Origin: Burkholderiales bacterium
GTDB taxonomy: Bacteria > Pseudomonadota > Gammaproteobacteria > Burkholderiales > Burkholderiaceae_C
Direction of reading: 5' to 3'
Assembly: GCA_016223165.1 (NCBI GenBank)
Contig: JACRPO010000012.1
Span: 124,001 to 188,000, forward strand
Length of the DNA stretch: 64,000 bases
The first letter of the stretch is position 1. Each line of letters opens with the position of its first letter. The notes under the pieces were generated by a model. That model searched no databases, was not told the DNA's origin, and saw only the letters and a list, made by a program, of their open reading frames with translations. A program made the translations under genes and the position numbers. Below, in pieces: positions 26,249 to 34,873 of the stretch.

Positions 26249-27062
26249 TCAATACGTGTGCAGCGCCGCGTCGGGGAAGCTGCCCTCCTTCACGGCGGCG
26301 ACGTAGCGGCGCAGCGCCTCGCGGATGCCGCCGCCCTCGCGGCCGAAGTCGCGCACGAAGCGCGGCATCGGCCCGGCCGTCACGCCGAGCATGTCGTGCA
26401 GCACCAGCACCTGGCCGGCGACGTCGCCGCCGGCGCCGATGCCGATCACCATGAGCGCCGGGTTCTCCTGCTGCACCCGCCGCGCCAGCGCCGCGGGCAC
26501 CAGCTCAAGCACCAGCATCGCGGCGCCTGCGTCCGCCAGTGCGCGCGCTTCGCGCGCGAGGCGGTCGGCGGCTGCCTCGTCGCGGCCCTGCACGCGGTAG
26601 CCGCCGAGCGCCGACGCCGACTGTGGGGTCAACCCGAGGTGGGCACAGACCACGATGCCGCGCTCGACCCCGCCGTCCAACCGCCCTCGAGCTTCACCAT
26701 CTGGGCGCCCGCGCGAGCCAGCACCGCGCTGGAGCGCAGCGCCTGCTCGGGGCTTTCCTCGTAGCTGCCGAACGGCAGGTCGGCGATGAGCCAGGCATGA
26801 CGGCGGCCGCGCGCGACGCAGCGCACGTGGTAGGCCACCTCGTCGAGCGTCACCGGTACCGTGCTCGAACCGCCCTGCACCACCATGCCGAGCGAATCGC
26901 CGACCAGCAGGCAGTCCACGCCCGCGTCGTCGGCCGCGCGCGCGAACCCGGCCTCGTAGGCGGTCAGCATGACGATCTTCTCGCCGGCGGCAAGGCGCGC
27001 AGCCGCAGCAGCGACACCGGCTTGCGCTCGGCGGGCGCGGCAGGCGCCGGGGCGGCGTTCAT
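26249..27062 (-). pseudogene. panB: panB (ketopantoate hydroxymethyltransferase) interrupted by frameshifts
   Basis: PanB makes ketopantoate for CoA synthesis. Three frames are needed to read it. The N-terminus (MNAAPAPAAPAERKPVSLLR) is in one frame. The core GEKIVMLTAYEAGF, VDCLLVGDSLGMVVQGG and MVKLEGG is in a second. The C-terminal GIVVCAHLGLTPQSASALGG to FPDAALHTY is in a third. About five residues also seem lost at the second shift, after KLEGG. The start (27062) overlaps the expected panD stop as ATGA. Either the gene is decaying or the sequence has indel errors here; neighbouring bioB is clean. Confidence 0.8.
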
Positions 27063-27355
27063 GCTTCGGCCGCCTGCACTGCAATGTCCGTGCGCGGCGA
27101 TGATGACCAGGTCGCCGAGGGCGGCACGGCGCGCGGCCGAGCCGTTCAGCGAGACGATGCCGCTGCCGCGCTCGCCGTGGCATAGGTGACGAAGCGCTCG
27201 CCGTTGGCGATGTTCCAGATGTGCACCTGCTCGTGCTCGCGCAGGTCGGCAGCGTCCAACAGGTCCTCGCCGATCGCGCAGGAGCCCTCGTAGTGCAGCT
27301 CGCACGCGGTGACGGTGGCGCGGTGGATCTTGGACTTCAGCATGTGGCGGAACAT
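27059..27355 (-). pseudogene. panD: panD (aspartate 1-decarboxylase) interrupted by frameshifts
   Basis: PanD makes beta-alanine for pantothenate. The N-terminal two thirds read well (MFRHMLKSKIHRATVTACEL, HYEGSCAIGEDLLDAADL, NGERFVTYA). The frame is then lost by a small deletion, and GERGSGIVSLNGSAARR, then GDLVIIAAHGH, continue in another frame; a further shift is needed to reach a stop overlapping panB. The cleavage site that forms the pyruvoyl group is normally GS near residue 24-25 and is present here as GS in HYEGSC. Nine bases separate it from bioB. Confidence 0.8.
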
Positions 27356-27364
27356 GGCCGCGCC

Positions 27365-28393
27365 TCAGCAGGTGCGCAGGCCCAGCGTGCCGAGCAGCCG
27401 CTGGTCGGCCTCCCAGTCGGGGTTGCCGGTGGTCAGCAGCTTGTCACCGTAGAAGATCGAGTTGGCGCCGGCCAGGAAGCACAGCGCCTGCACCGCATCG
27501 CTCATCCCGCGCCGCCCGGCCGACAGGCGCACGCGGGCGCGCGGCATGGTGATGCGGGCCACTGCAATCGTGCGCACGAACTCGAGCGGGTCGAGCGCTT
27601 CGGCATCGGCCAGCGGCGTGCCCTGCACGCGCACCAGCTGGTTGATCGGCACCGACTCGGGGTAGGGGTCGAGGTTGGCCACCTGCGCCACCAGCCCGGC
27701 GCGCTCGCGCCGAGACTCGCCCATGCCGACGATGCCGCCGCAGCACACGCCGATGCCGGCATCACGCACGCGCTCGAGCGTGCGCAGGCGGTCGTTGTAG
27801 GTGCGGGTGGAGATGATGCGGCCGTAGGCCTCGGGCGCGGTGTCGAGGTTGTGGTTGTAGTAGTCGAGCCCGGCGTCCTTGAGCGCATGGGCCTGACCGT
27901 CGCTGAGCATGCCCAAGGTGCAGCAGGCTTCCAGGCCCTCGGCCTTGACGGCGCGCACCAGCTCGGCCACCTTCTCGATGTCGCGGTCCTTCGGCTCGCG
28001 CCAGGCCGCGCCCATGCAGAAGCGCGATGCGCCCTGCGCGCGCGCCGCTCGCGCTGCTGCGGCGACCTCGCCGACGTCGAGCAGCTTGCCGGCCGCCACA
28101 CCCGTGTCGAAATGGACCGACTGCGGGCAGTAGCCGCAGTCCTCCGGACAGCCGCCGGTCTTGATCGACAGCAGCGTGGACAGCTGCACCTCGTTGGCGT
28201 CGAAATGCTCACGATGCACCTGCTGGGCGCGGTGGATCAGGTCGGCGAAGGGAAGTGCGAAGAGGGCTTCGACGCTGTCCACGCTCCAGCGCGCGACCGC
28301 GCTGCCCTGCGCCTGCGCCGCGGCCTCGGGTGCGGCCCGGCGCGTTGTCGGCCACTGCACGGGCTGTTCGATGGACTGCTGCGATTCGTTCAT
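27365..28393 (-). CDS. bioB: Biotin synthase BioB (342 aa)
   Basis: Radical-SAM enzyme that inserts sulfur into dethiobiotin. The SAM cluster motif is CPEDCGYC (C-x3-C-x2-C); the second, sacrificial [2Fe-2S] cluster ligands are in RFCMGAAW, CCTLGML and MPRARVRLSAGR. The start is the ATG at 28393; the upstream open frame shadows the preceding gene. Only 8 bases separate it from the citryl-CoA-lyase-like gene and 9 from panD, so it is probably cotranscribed with the CoA-catabolic operon. Its product would serve the biotin-dependent carboxylase encoded divergently at 36.4 kb. Confidence 0.95.
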   Translation of the reverse strand: MNESQQSIEQPVQWPTTRRAAPEAAAQAQGSAVARWSVDSVEALFALPFADLIHRAQQVHREHFDANEVQLSTLLSIKTGGCPEDCGYCPQSVHFDTGVAAGKLLDVGEVAAAARAARAQGASRFCMGAAWREPKDRDIEKVAELVRAVKAEGLEACCTLGMLSDGQAHALKDAGLDYYNHNLDTAPEAYGRIISTRTYNDRLRTLERVRDAGIGVCCGGIVGMGESRRERAGLVAQVANLDPYPESVPINQLVRVQGTPLADAEALDPLEFVRTIAVARITMPRARVRLSAGRRGMSDAVQALCFLAGANSIFYGDKLLTTGNPDWEADQRLLGTLGLRTC

Positions 28394-28401
28394 GTTCACT
28401 T

Positions 28402-29190
28402 TCACCCCGCGTTCGGCCGCACATGCGCGCTGGCCTCGTCCTCGACGCGCTGCCAGATCTCGACTGCCATCGGGTTGTTGCTTTCCTCGAGGATGTGGCC
28501 CACGAGGCCGATGGCGCGCGCGAACACGCCTACGCCGCGCACGATCTTCCACGGCAGGCCCAGCTCGCAACAGATCGCGCCGATCGCACCGGTGGCGTTG
28601 ACCGGCAGCATCTTGCCGCTCGCGCGTTCGGCCTCTGCGCAGATCAGGCGCTCGAGGCGGATGTAGTCGCCCGCGAAGCCGTTGTCCTCGGCGATCTTGA
28701 ACAGGCGCGGCGCGCGCGGATCGACGGGCTTGTGCAGCGGGTGGCCGAGGCCGGGCACGATCTGCCCGCGCTGGCGGTAGCCCGCCACGAGGTCGCGTGC
28801 GATCTTCTCCAGATCAGCCCCCTTCGTTCCGGGCGGCAAGGCTTCATAAAGCATCTTCGCGGTGCCCTCGGTCGAACCGACGAACACCGAGCCCAGGCCG
28901 CACAGCCCCGCGGCCACGGCCGCCTGCAGCGACTCGGGCGCACCGGCATAGGTGATGCGCGCGGCCAGCGCACTGGGCGTGATGCCGTGCTCGACCAGCG
29001 TCACCGCGACGGCGTTGAACACGGTCGACTCCTGCGGCGTGGGCATGCGCCCGACGATCAGCAGCCAGGCCATGTCGCCGAGGCTGATCTTGCCGAGCAG
29101 TTCGTCGGGCAGGCTGCGCCCGCGTACCTCGATGCGGTCGGGGGTGCTCCAGGCGATGTCGGAGCGGATCGGCTTGGTCTTGCGGGGCAT
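28402..29190 (-). CDS. Citryl-CoA lyase / citrate-synthase-family protein (262 aa)
   Basis: Corresponds to the C-terminal (citryl-CoA lyase) half of the citrate synthase superfamily: ISLGDMAWLLIVGRMPTPQE, IVPGLGHPLHKPVDPRAPRL with the active-site His, and a C-terminal HILEESNNPM. At 262 residues it is far shorter than citrate synthase (about 430), as for standalone citryl-CoA lyases that cleave citryl-CoA-like thioesters to acetyl-CoA. Fifty bases downstream of the CitE-like gene and 8 before bioB. The natural substrate here is unknown. Confidence 0.85.
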   Translation of the reverse strand: MPRKTKPIRSDIAWSTPDRIEVRGRSLPDELLGKISLGDMAWLLIVGRMPTPQESTVFNAVAVTLVEHGITPSALAARITYAGAPESLQAAVAAGLCGLGSVFVGSTEGTAKMLYEALPPGTKGADLEKIARDLVAGYRQRGQIVPGLGHPLHKPVDPRAPRLFKIAEDNGFAGDYIRLERLICAEAERASGKMLPVNATGAIGAICCELGLPWKIVRGVGVFARAIGLVGHILEESNNPMAVEIWQRVEDEASAHVRPNAG

Positions 29191-29240
29191 TGGGGTGTCC
29201 TTTTTGCGCGGAAGGTCTAAGGGAAGGTCGGAACGAGAAT

Positions 29241-30077
29241 TCAGCCTGTGAGTCCTGCGGCACGCAGCACCGCCCGGGCCCGCTCAACGACAGGCACGTC
29301 GATCATTTCGCCGTCCACCGCCACCGCGGCGCCTGCCGACGCTTCAAACGCAGCGCACACGCGCCGCGCCCAGGCGACGCGCTCGGGATCGGGTGAGAAC
29401 ACGCCCTTCACGACGGCAATCTGCTTGGGATGAATGCACAGCTTCGCGCCGAAGCCGAGTCGGCGCGAGCGCTCCGCGTCGGCGCGCAGCCGCGCGGCGT
29501 CGTCGATGGCGAGGCTCACACCGTCGACAGGTGCAGCGAGGCCACCCAGCCGCGACGCCAACACCACCTGCGCGCGGTAGGGCTGCAGCTCGGCCTCCCC
29601 GCCTTCGGGCGCGCAGTCGATGCCGAGGTCGACCGCCAGGTCGATGCTGCCGAAGGCCACCCGGACGACGCCGGGCACGCGGGCGATGGCGCGGACCTCC
29701 TCGACGCCGCGGGCCGACTCGATGATCGGCAGCAGGTCCTTGAACGCGGCCTCAAAGGCGCGGCAGACTGCATCGATGCCGTCGGCCTTGGGCAGCATCA
29801 CGGCGGCGACGCCCGGATGCCGGCACAGCTCCAGATCGTCGTCGAACCACGGCGTGCCCGCCGCATTGACGCGAACGATCAGCGGCGCGGCTTCGTCCAG
29901 CGCATCGGACAGCGCGTCGCGGGCACTGCGCTTGGCGGCGGGCGCAACGGCGTCCTCGAGGTCGACGATCACTGCATCGGAGCCCGCGGCGCGGGCCTTG
30001 GCGTAACGCTCGGGCCGGTTGGCCGGAACGAACAGATAGGTACGCGGTTGCCGCGCCTGCGTCGCGTGATCGCTCAT
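29241..30077 (-). CDS. CitE-like HpcH/HpaI-family acyl-CoA lyase (278 aa)
   Basis: TIM-barrel lyase of the citrate-lyase-beta-like group: RTYLFVPANRPERYAKA at the N-terminus, the metal Glu in VIVDLEDAV, MLPKADG, a second acidic metal region in FGSIDLAVDLG, and KLCIHPKQI. Relatives cleave citramalyl-CoA, malyl-CoA or similar beta-hydroxyacyl-CoA esters. The ATG at 30077 is chosen because family homology starts at once. It lies between an MmgE/PrpD protein and a citryl-CoA-lyase-like protein, which points to dicarboxylic acyl-CoA cleavage. Confidence 0.9.
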   Translation of the reverse strand: MSDHATQARQPRTYLFVPANRPERYAKARAAGSDAVIVDLEDAVAPAAKRSARDALSDALDEAAPLIVRVNAAGTPWFDDDLELCRHPGVAAVMLPKADGIDAVCRAFEAAFKDLLPIIESARGVEEVRAIARVPGVVRVAFGSIDLAVDLGIDCAPEGGEAELQPYRAQVVLASRLGGLAAPVDGVSLAIDDAARLRADAERSRRLGFGAKLCIHPKQIAVVKGVFSPDPERVAWARRVCAAFEASAGAAVAVDGEMIDVPVVERARAVLRAAGLTG

Positions 30078-30097
30078 GTCGTTGCCGTTCCGGCGTT

Positions 30098-31468
30098 CTA
30101 CACGCCGAGCAGACGGCCGATCCGCGGTGCGCGTTCGAGCGCCCACACGCTTTCGATCAGCGCACCCATCTCGGCTGGGTTTGCCGCAGCGCCATAGGCC
30201 GCGAGCCGGCGCGCCTTGTCCTCCAGCTCGGCCCGGGTCAGCGTGTTGCCGGGGTCACCCTTGGGCTCGTCGATGCGTGCATCCAGCGCTCGCCCGTCTC
30301 GGGTGCGCACATCCACCTTGCCGATCCAGCGTTGCGGGTAGGCGGTGTCGACCTCGGCGTCCAGCTGCATCGCGACACGGTCGCGGAAAGCCGCGACGCG
30401 GGGCGCGAGGAAGTGGCGGTCGAATTCATCGAGGCCCGCGTAGCCGAACTCGGCCACCAGGCCGAGCACGGTGCCCATCGAGAACTTCGCCTGGTGCACG
30501 GTCGCGGGTACCACCACGCGGCCGAGCACGTCGATCGCACCCTGGTGGACGAGGGCCCTCACCTCGACGATGTCGTCGGCGGCGAGTCGCTGCTCGCGCA
30601 TCAGCGCCAGCAGCGCGTCGGCGCTCGGGTGCGTGTGGCGGCACGAGGCGTGGTACTTGAACGAGGTCTCGGCGGTGGCCCAGCGCCGGCCCAGGCCGTC
30701 GGTCAAGCGGCCGGGATCGGCATCGCTGGACATGCCCGCGGCCAGGCCCTGCTCGCCTTCCAGGATGCGCCGCGCACCGGTGAAGCCCTCGCGGGCGAGC
30801 CAGGCCGAGGCCAGGCCCGCCGAAGCCGCGTGCGCGCAATGCAGTTGCTTGGAGTCGGCCGCGTCGCGCAGGAACTCCCACAGGCCCGCCGCCTGCGTTC
30901 CCGCGCTGCCGAAGGCGTGCAGCATCGCTTCGGCGTCGAGCCCGAGCAGCCGCCCGGTCGCCGCGGCAGCGGCCAGCGTACCGGCCGTCGCGGTGGTGTG
31001 GAAGATGCGGTAGTGCGAGCGACCCAGGAACTCGCCCACGCGGATACCGACCTCGTAGCCCGCGACCACGGCAGCGAGGAACTCGCGCCCGCTGGCCCCC
31101 GTGGCCTGGGCCGTGGCCAGTGCGGCCGGGAAGACGACCGCGGCCGGATGGAAGACCGAGCCGTTGTGCACGTCGTCCTGCTCGACGACATGCGAGGCCG
31201 CGGCGTTGACCATCGCGGCAAAGTGCGGCGAAGTCGTGCGGCGCGAGATCAGCACTTCGGCGCCACCGTCTTCCACGCGGACGGACGGCCCCATCGCCTG
31301 CGCATAGCGCTCGATCGCCTGCACGGCGCGGGCGCTCTTGCCCGCCAGCGTCGAGCCCAGCCAGTCGAGGAACAGGTCCTCGGTGCGGCGCAGCACGGGC
31401 GCCGGGATGTCCTGCACGCGCAGCTGCGCGGCAAACGCGGCCAGCACGGCCGAGGGATGATCGTTCAC
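30098..31468 (-). CDS. MmgE/PrpD family protein (456 aa)
   Basis: Full-length member of the 2-methylcitrate dehydratase / cis-aconitate decarboxylase superfamily. Landmarks are DLFLDWLGSTLAGKSA near the N-terminus, AAASHVVEQDDVHNGSVFHP, VVAGYEVGIRVGEFLGRSHY and FKYHASCRHTHPS. Members dehydrate or decarboxylate tricarboxylates; in this operon it could act before the two lyases. Twenty-nine bases after the CoA transferase gene and 20 before the CitE-like gene. The exact reaction cannot be read from the sequence. Confidence 0.88.
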   Translation of the reverse strand: MNDHPSAVLAAFAAQLRVQDIPAPVLRRTEDLFLDWLGSTLAGKSARAVQAIERYAQAMGPSVRVEDGGAEVLISRRTTSPHFAAMVNAAASHVVEQDDVHNGSVFHPAAVVFPAALATAQATGASGREFLAAVVAGYEVGIRVGEFLGRSHYRIFHTTATAGTLAAAAATGRLLGLDAEAMLHAFGSAGTQAAGLWEFLRDAADSKQLHCAHAASAGLASAWLAREGFTGARRILEGEQGLAAGMSSDADPGRLTDGLGRRWATAETSFKYHASCRHTHPSADALLALMREQRLAADDIVEVRALVHQGAIDVLGRVVVPATVHQAKFSMGTVLGLVAEFGYAGLDEFDRHFLAPRVAAFRDRVAMQLDAEVDTAYPQRWIGKVDVRTRDGRALDARIDEPKGDPGNTLTRAELEDKARRLAAYGAAANPAEMGALIESVWALERAPRIGRLLGV

Positions 31469-31497
31469 GCTCGTTCTCCGCGGGTGTCCATGCGCCT

Positions 31498-32673
31498 TCA
31501 GACCGCCCGCTCGGCACGCAGCCGCGCGATCGCGTCGGCCGCGTACCCGAGTTCGGTGAGGATGGCATCGGTGTGCTCGCCCAAGGCCGGCACCGGGCCC
31601 ATCGGCGGCGGATCCTCACCGGCCAGGTGGTGCGGCGGATACAGGGCGGGCACCGGGCCGCCGGGCGTGTCGATCTCGGTCCAGCGCGCGCGCGCCTGCA
31701 ACTGCGCGTGCTGCCAGAGATCGGCCATCTCGTTCAAGCGGCCAGAGGCGATCTGGGCTTCGTCCAGGCGCTCGACCAGCTGCTCGCCAGTCAGTCCGGC
31801 GCAGACCGATTCGATGATCCCGCGCAGCACCTCGCGCTCGGCGAGGCGCTTCGCGTTGCCCTTGTACTGCGCGGCGAGCTCCGGCCGGCGCAGCACCTTG
31901 TCGCAGAACGTGGCCCATTCGCGGTCGTGCTGCACCGCCAGCACGACCTTGCGGCCGTCGCCGCACGTGACCGGGCCGTAAGGATAGATCGCCGCGTGGG
32001 AAGCGCCGGCACGCGCGGGCGGCGGCTGGCCGTCCAGCGTGTAGTACAGCGGAAAGCCCATCCACTCCGACATCGCCTCGAGCATCGAGATCTCGAGCCG
32101 CTTGCCGTGCCCGGTGCGCCCGCGCTCGAGCAGCGCGGCCAGCACGCTGCTGTAGGCGTACATGCCGGCGGCGATGTCCGCGATCGACAGGCCCGACTTC
32201 GAAGGCTGCTCCGGCGTGCCTGTCACCGACACGAAGCCCGACTCGCTCTGGATCAGCAGGTCATAGGCCTTCTTGTCGGTGAACGGTCCGCCATCGCCGT
32301 AGCCGGAGATGTCGCAGACCACCAGCTTCGGGTTGCGCGGCGCAAGGCTCGCGTGGTCCAGGCCCATGCGCGCCGCCGCACCCGGCGCCAGGTTCTGCAC
32401 CAGCACGTCGGCGCGCTCCACCAGCTCCTGCAGCACCGCCCGCGCACCGGAATGCTTGAGGTCGAGCGTGAGGCTCTCCTTGCCGCGGTTGCACCACACG
32501 AAGTGCGAGGCCGAGCCGCGCGTGCGCGTGTCGTAGGCGCGAGCGAAGTCGCCCTCGCCGGGGCGCTCGACCTTAATCACCCGCGCGCCCAGGTCGGCGA
32601 GCTGGCGGGTGCAGAACGGGGCGGCGATGGCGTGCTCAAGCGTGACGACGAGCATGCCTTGGAGCGGACGCAT
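31498..32673 (-). CDS. CaiB/BaiF family CoA transferase (391 aa)
   Basis: Class III CoA transferase: LVVTLEHAIAAPFCTRQLAD at the start, VIKVERPGEGDFAR, WCNRGKESLTLDLK, the catalytic Asp in KKAYDLLIQSESG, and GRLNEMADLWQHAQLQAR near the end. It moves CoA between a thioester donor and a carboxylic acid, activating substrates for the adjacent dehydrogenase and lyases. ATG at 32673 begins the family-conserved N-terminus. Twenty-two bases downstream of the acyl-CoA dehydrogenase stop. Confidence 0.93.
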   Translation of the reverse strand: MRPLQGMLVVTLEHAIAAPFCTRQLADLGARVIKVERPGEGDFARAYDTRTRGSASHFVWCNRGKESLTLDLKHSGARAVLQELVERADVLVQNLAPGAAARMGLDHASLAPRNPKLVVCDISGYGDGGPFTDKKAYDLLIQSESGFVSVTGTPEQPSKSGLSIADIAAGMYAYSSVLAALLERGRTGHGKRLEISMLEAMSEWMGFPLYYTLDGQPPPARAGASHAAIYPYGPVTCGDGRKVVLAVQHDREWATFCDKVLRRPELAAQYKGNAKRLAEREVLRGIIESVCAGLTGEQLVERLDEAQIASGRLNEMADLWQHAQLQARARWTEIDTPGGPVPALYPPHHLAGEDPPPMGPVPALGEHTDAILTELGYAADAIARLRAERAV

Positions 32674-32695
32674 GGCGGGCGCTTTCCGGACGAAC

Positions 32696-33856
32696 CTAGA
32701 ACGAACGCGGCAGGCCGAGCACATGCTCGGCCACGTACGACAGGATCAGGTTGGTCGAGATCGGCGCCACCTGGTACAGGCGCGTTTCGCGGAACTTGCG
32801 CTCGACGTCGTATTCGCAGGCGAAGCCGAAGCCGCCGTGGGTCTGGATCGCGACGTTGGCCGCCTCGAACGAGGCCTTGGCCGCCAGGTACTTGGCCATG
32901 TTGGCCTCGGCGCCGCAGGCCTGCTTGGCGTCGAACAGCTCGCAGGCGCGCCAGCGCATCAGGTCGGCGGCCTCGGTCTCGATGTGGCTCTCGGCGATCG
33001 GGAACTGCACGCCCTGGTTCTGGCCGATCGGCCGGTCGAAGACGCGCCGCTCGCACGCATAGGCTGCGCTGCGCGCGACGAACCAGCGTGCATCGCCGAT
33101 GCACTCTGCCGCGATCAGCGTGCGCTCGGCGTTGAGGCCGTCAAGGATGTACTTGAAGCCCTTGCCTTCCTCGCCGATCAGGTTCTCGGCCGGGATCTCC
33201 AGGTTCTCGAAGAACAGCTCGTTGGTCTCGTGGTTGACCATGTTGCGGATCGGCCGCACGGTCATGCCCTTGCCGATGGCTTCGTGCAGGTCGACGATGA
33301 AGATCGACATGCCCTCGGACTTGCGCTTGACCTCCGTCAGCGGCGTGGTGCGCGCCAGCAGGATCATCAGATCGCTGTGCTGCACGCGCGAGATCCACAC
33401 CTTTTGCCCGTTGACGACGTAGCGATCGCCCCTGCGCAGCGCCGTTGTCTTGAGCTGGGTCGTGTCGGTTCCGGTGGTCGGTTCGGTGACGCCCATGCTC
33501 TGCAGGCGCAGCTTGCCGCTGGCGATGCCGGGCAGGTAGCGGCGCTTCTGCTCCGCCGAGCCGTGGCGAAGCAAAGTGCCCATGTTGTACATCTGGCCGT
33601 GGCAGGCGCCTGCGTTGCCCCCGCAGCGGTTCACTTCCTCCATCACCACCGAGGCTTCGGCCAGGCCAAGGCCGGCGCCGCCGTACTCCTCCGGGATCAT
33701 CACCGCCAGCCAGCCGGCCTCGGTGAGCGCATCGACGAACTCGGCGGGGTAGCCGCGTGCGTCGTCCACCTTGCGGAAGTACTCGTCGGGAAAGCGCTTG
33801 AACAGATCGCGCAGCGCGGCGCGAAGTTCGGGATGGCGTTCGCTGGAGACGGACAT
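32696..33856 (-). CDS. Acyl-CoA dehydrogenase (386 aa)
   Basis: FAD flavoenzyme of the acyl-CoA dehydrogenase family: EEYGGAGLGLAEASVVMEEV, GVTEPTTGTDTTQLKTTA, a flavin/substrate region GQKVWISRVQHSD, and QTHGGFGFACEYDVER. The usual C-terminal catalytic Glu (in YEGT) is not present; the stretch reads LYQVAPISTNLILSYVAEH. A Glu in GLNAERTLIAAE lies where isovaleryl-type enzymes carry theirs. Electrons would pass to the ETF encoded directly upstream. Confidence 0.92.
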   Translation of the reverse strand: MSVSSERHPELRAALRDLFKRFPDEYFRKVDDARGYPAEFVDALTEAGWLAVMIPEEYGGAGLGLAEASVVMEEVNRCGGNAGACHGQMYNMGTLLRHGSAEQKRRYLPGIASGKLRLQSMGVTEPTTGTDTTQLKTTALRRGDRYVVNGQKVWISRVQHSDLMILLARTTPLTEVKRKSEGMSIFIVDLHEAIGKGMTVRPIRNMVNHETNELFFENLEIPAENLIGEEGKGFKYILDGLNAERTLIAAECIGDARWFVARSAAYACERRVFDRPIGQNQGVQFPIAESHIETEAADLMRWRACELFDAKQACGAEANMAKYLAAKASFEAANVAIQTHGGFGFACEYDVERKFRETRLYQVAPISTNLILSYVAEHVLGLPRSF

Positions 33857-33930
33857 GGGGCAACGAGCCTATCGAGGCGCAGTGAAGCGGAAGTCAGAAT
33901 GGACATCCGGCCCGGCGGGCCGGGTGCCGC

Positions 33931-34872
33931 CTACAGTGCCGCGACGAGCTCCGGGACCGCCGCGAAGAGATCGCCCACCAGGCCGTAGTCGGCCACCTGG
34001 AAGATCGGCGCCTCGGCGTCCTTGTTGATCGCGACGATGACCTTGCTGTCCTTCATGCCGGCCAGGTGCTGGATGGCCCCCGAGATGCCCACGGCCACAT
34101 AGAGCTGTGGCGCGACGATCTTGCCGGTCTGGCCGACCTGGTAGTCGTTGGGCGCGTAGCCCGCGTCGACGGCCGCGCGCGAGGCGCCCAACGCCGCGCC
34201 CAGCTTGTCGGCCAGCGGCTCGAGCACGGCGTGGAACTTGTCCGCCGCGCCGAGGCCGCGCCCGCCCGAGACAATGATCGACGCCGCCGTCAGCTCGGGT
34301 CGCTCGAGCTTGACGACCTCGCGGCCGAGCAGTTCGCACAGGCCCAGGTCGGCGCCGGCCGCCACCGGCTGCACCGTGGCGCTGCCGCCGCTGGCCGCGG
34401 CCGGATCGAAGGCCGTGGTGCGCACGCTGAGCACCTTGATCTTGTCGGCCGACTTCACGCGCGCCATCGCGTTGCCGGCGTAGAACGGCCGCACGAAGGT
34501 GTCCGGCGCTTCGACGGCGGTCACGTCGGAGATCTGCGAACTGTCGAGCAGGGCCGCCGCGCGCGGCAGCACGTTCTTGCCGAACGGCGTGGCCGGCGCC
34601 AGCAGGTGGGTGCAGGCGGCATCGGCCTGCACACAGGCGACGACCACCGCCGCCAGGTTCTCGGCCGACTGCGCGGCCAGATGGGCCGCATCGGCCACCA
34701 GAACCTTGGCCACGCCGGCCACCGCGGCGGCGGCCGAAGCCGCGGCGGCGCAGCCGCTGCCGGCCACCAGCACGTGGATGTCGCCGCCGATCTTGCCGGC
34801 CGCGGCCACGGTGTTCAGGGTCGACGGCTTGAGCGCGGCGCCGTCGTGTTCCGCAATGATCAGGATCGTCAT
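33931..34872 (-). CDS. etfA: Electron transfer flavoprotein alpha subunit EtfA (313 aa)
   Basis: N-terminal domain starts MTILIIAEHDGAALKPSTLN. The C-terminal FAD-binding domain has SGGRGLGAADKFHAV, the GQTGKIVAPQLYVAVGISGA signature, and INKDAEAPIFQVADYGLVGD. Pairs with EtfB to collect electrons from acyl-CoA dehydrogenases and pass them to the respiratory chain. It starts 1 base after the etfB stop codon. Confidence 0.96.
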   Translation of the reverse strand: MTILIIAEHDGAALKPSTLNTVAAAGKIGGDIHVLVAGSGCAAAASAAAAVAGVAKVLVADAAHLAAQSAENLAAVVVACVQADAACTHLLAPATPFGKNVLPRAAALLDSSQISDVTAVEAPDTFVRPFYAGNAMARVKSADKIKVLSVRTTAFDPAAASGGSATVQPVAAGADLGLCELLGREVVKLERPELTAASIIVSGGRGLGAADKFHAVLEPLADKLGAALGASRAAVDAGYAPNDYQVGQTGKIVAPQLYVAVGISGAIQHLAGMKDSKVIVAINKDAEAPIFQVADYGLVGDLFAAVPELVAAL

Positions 34873-34873
34873 G

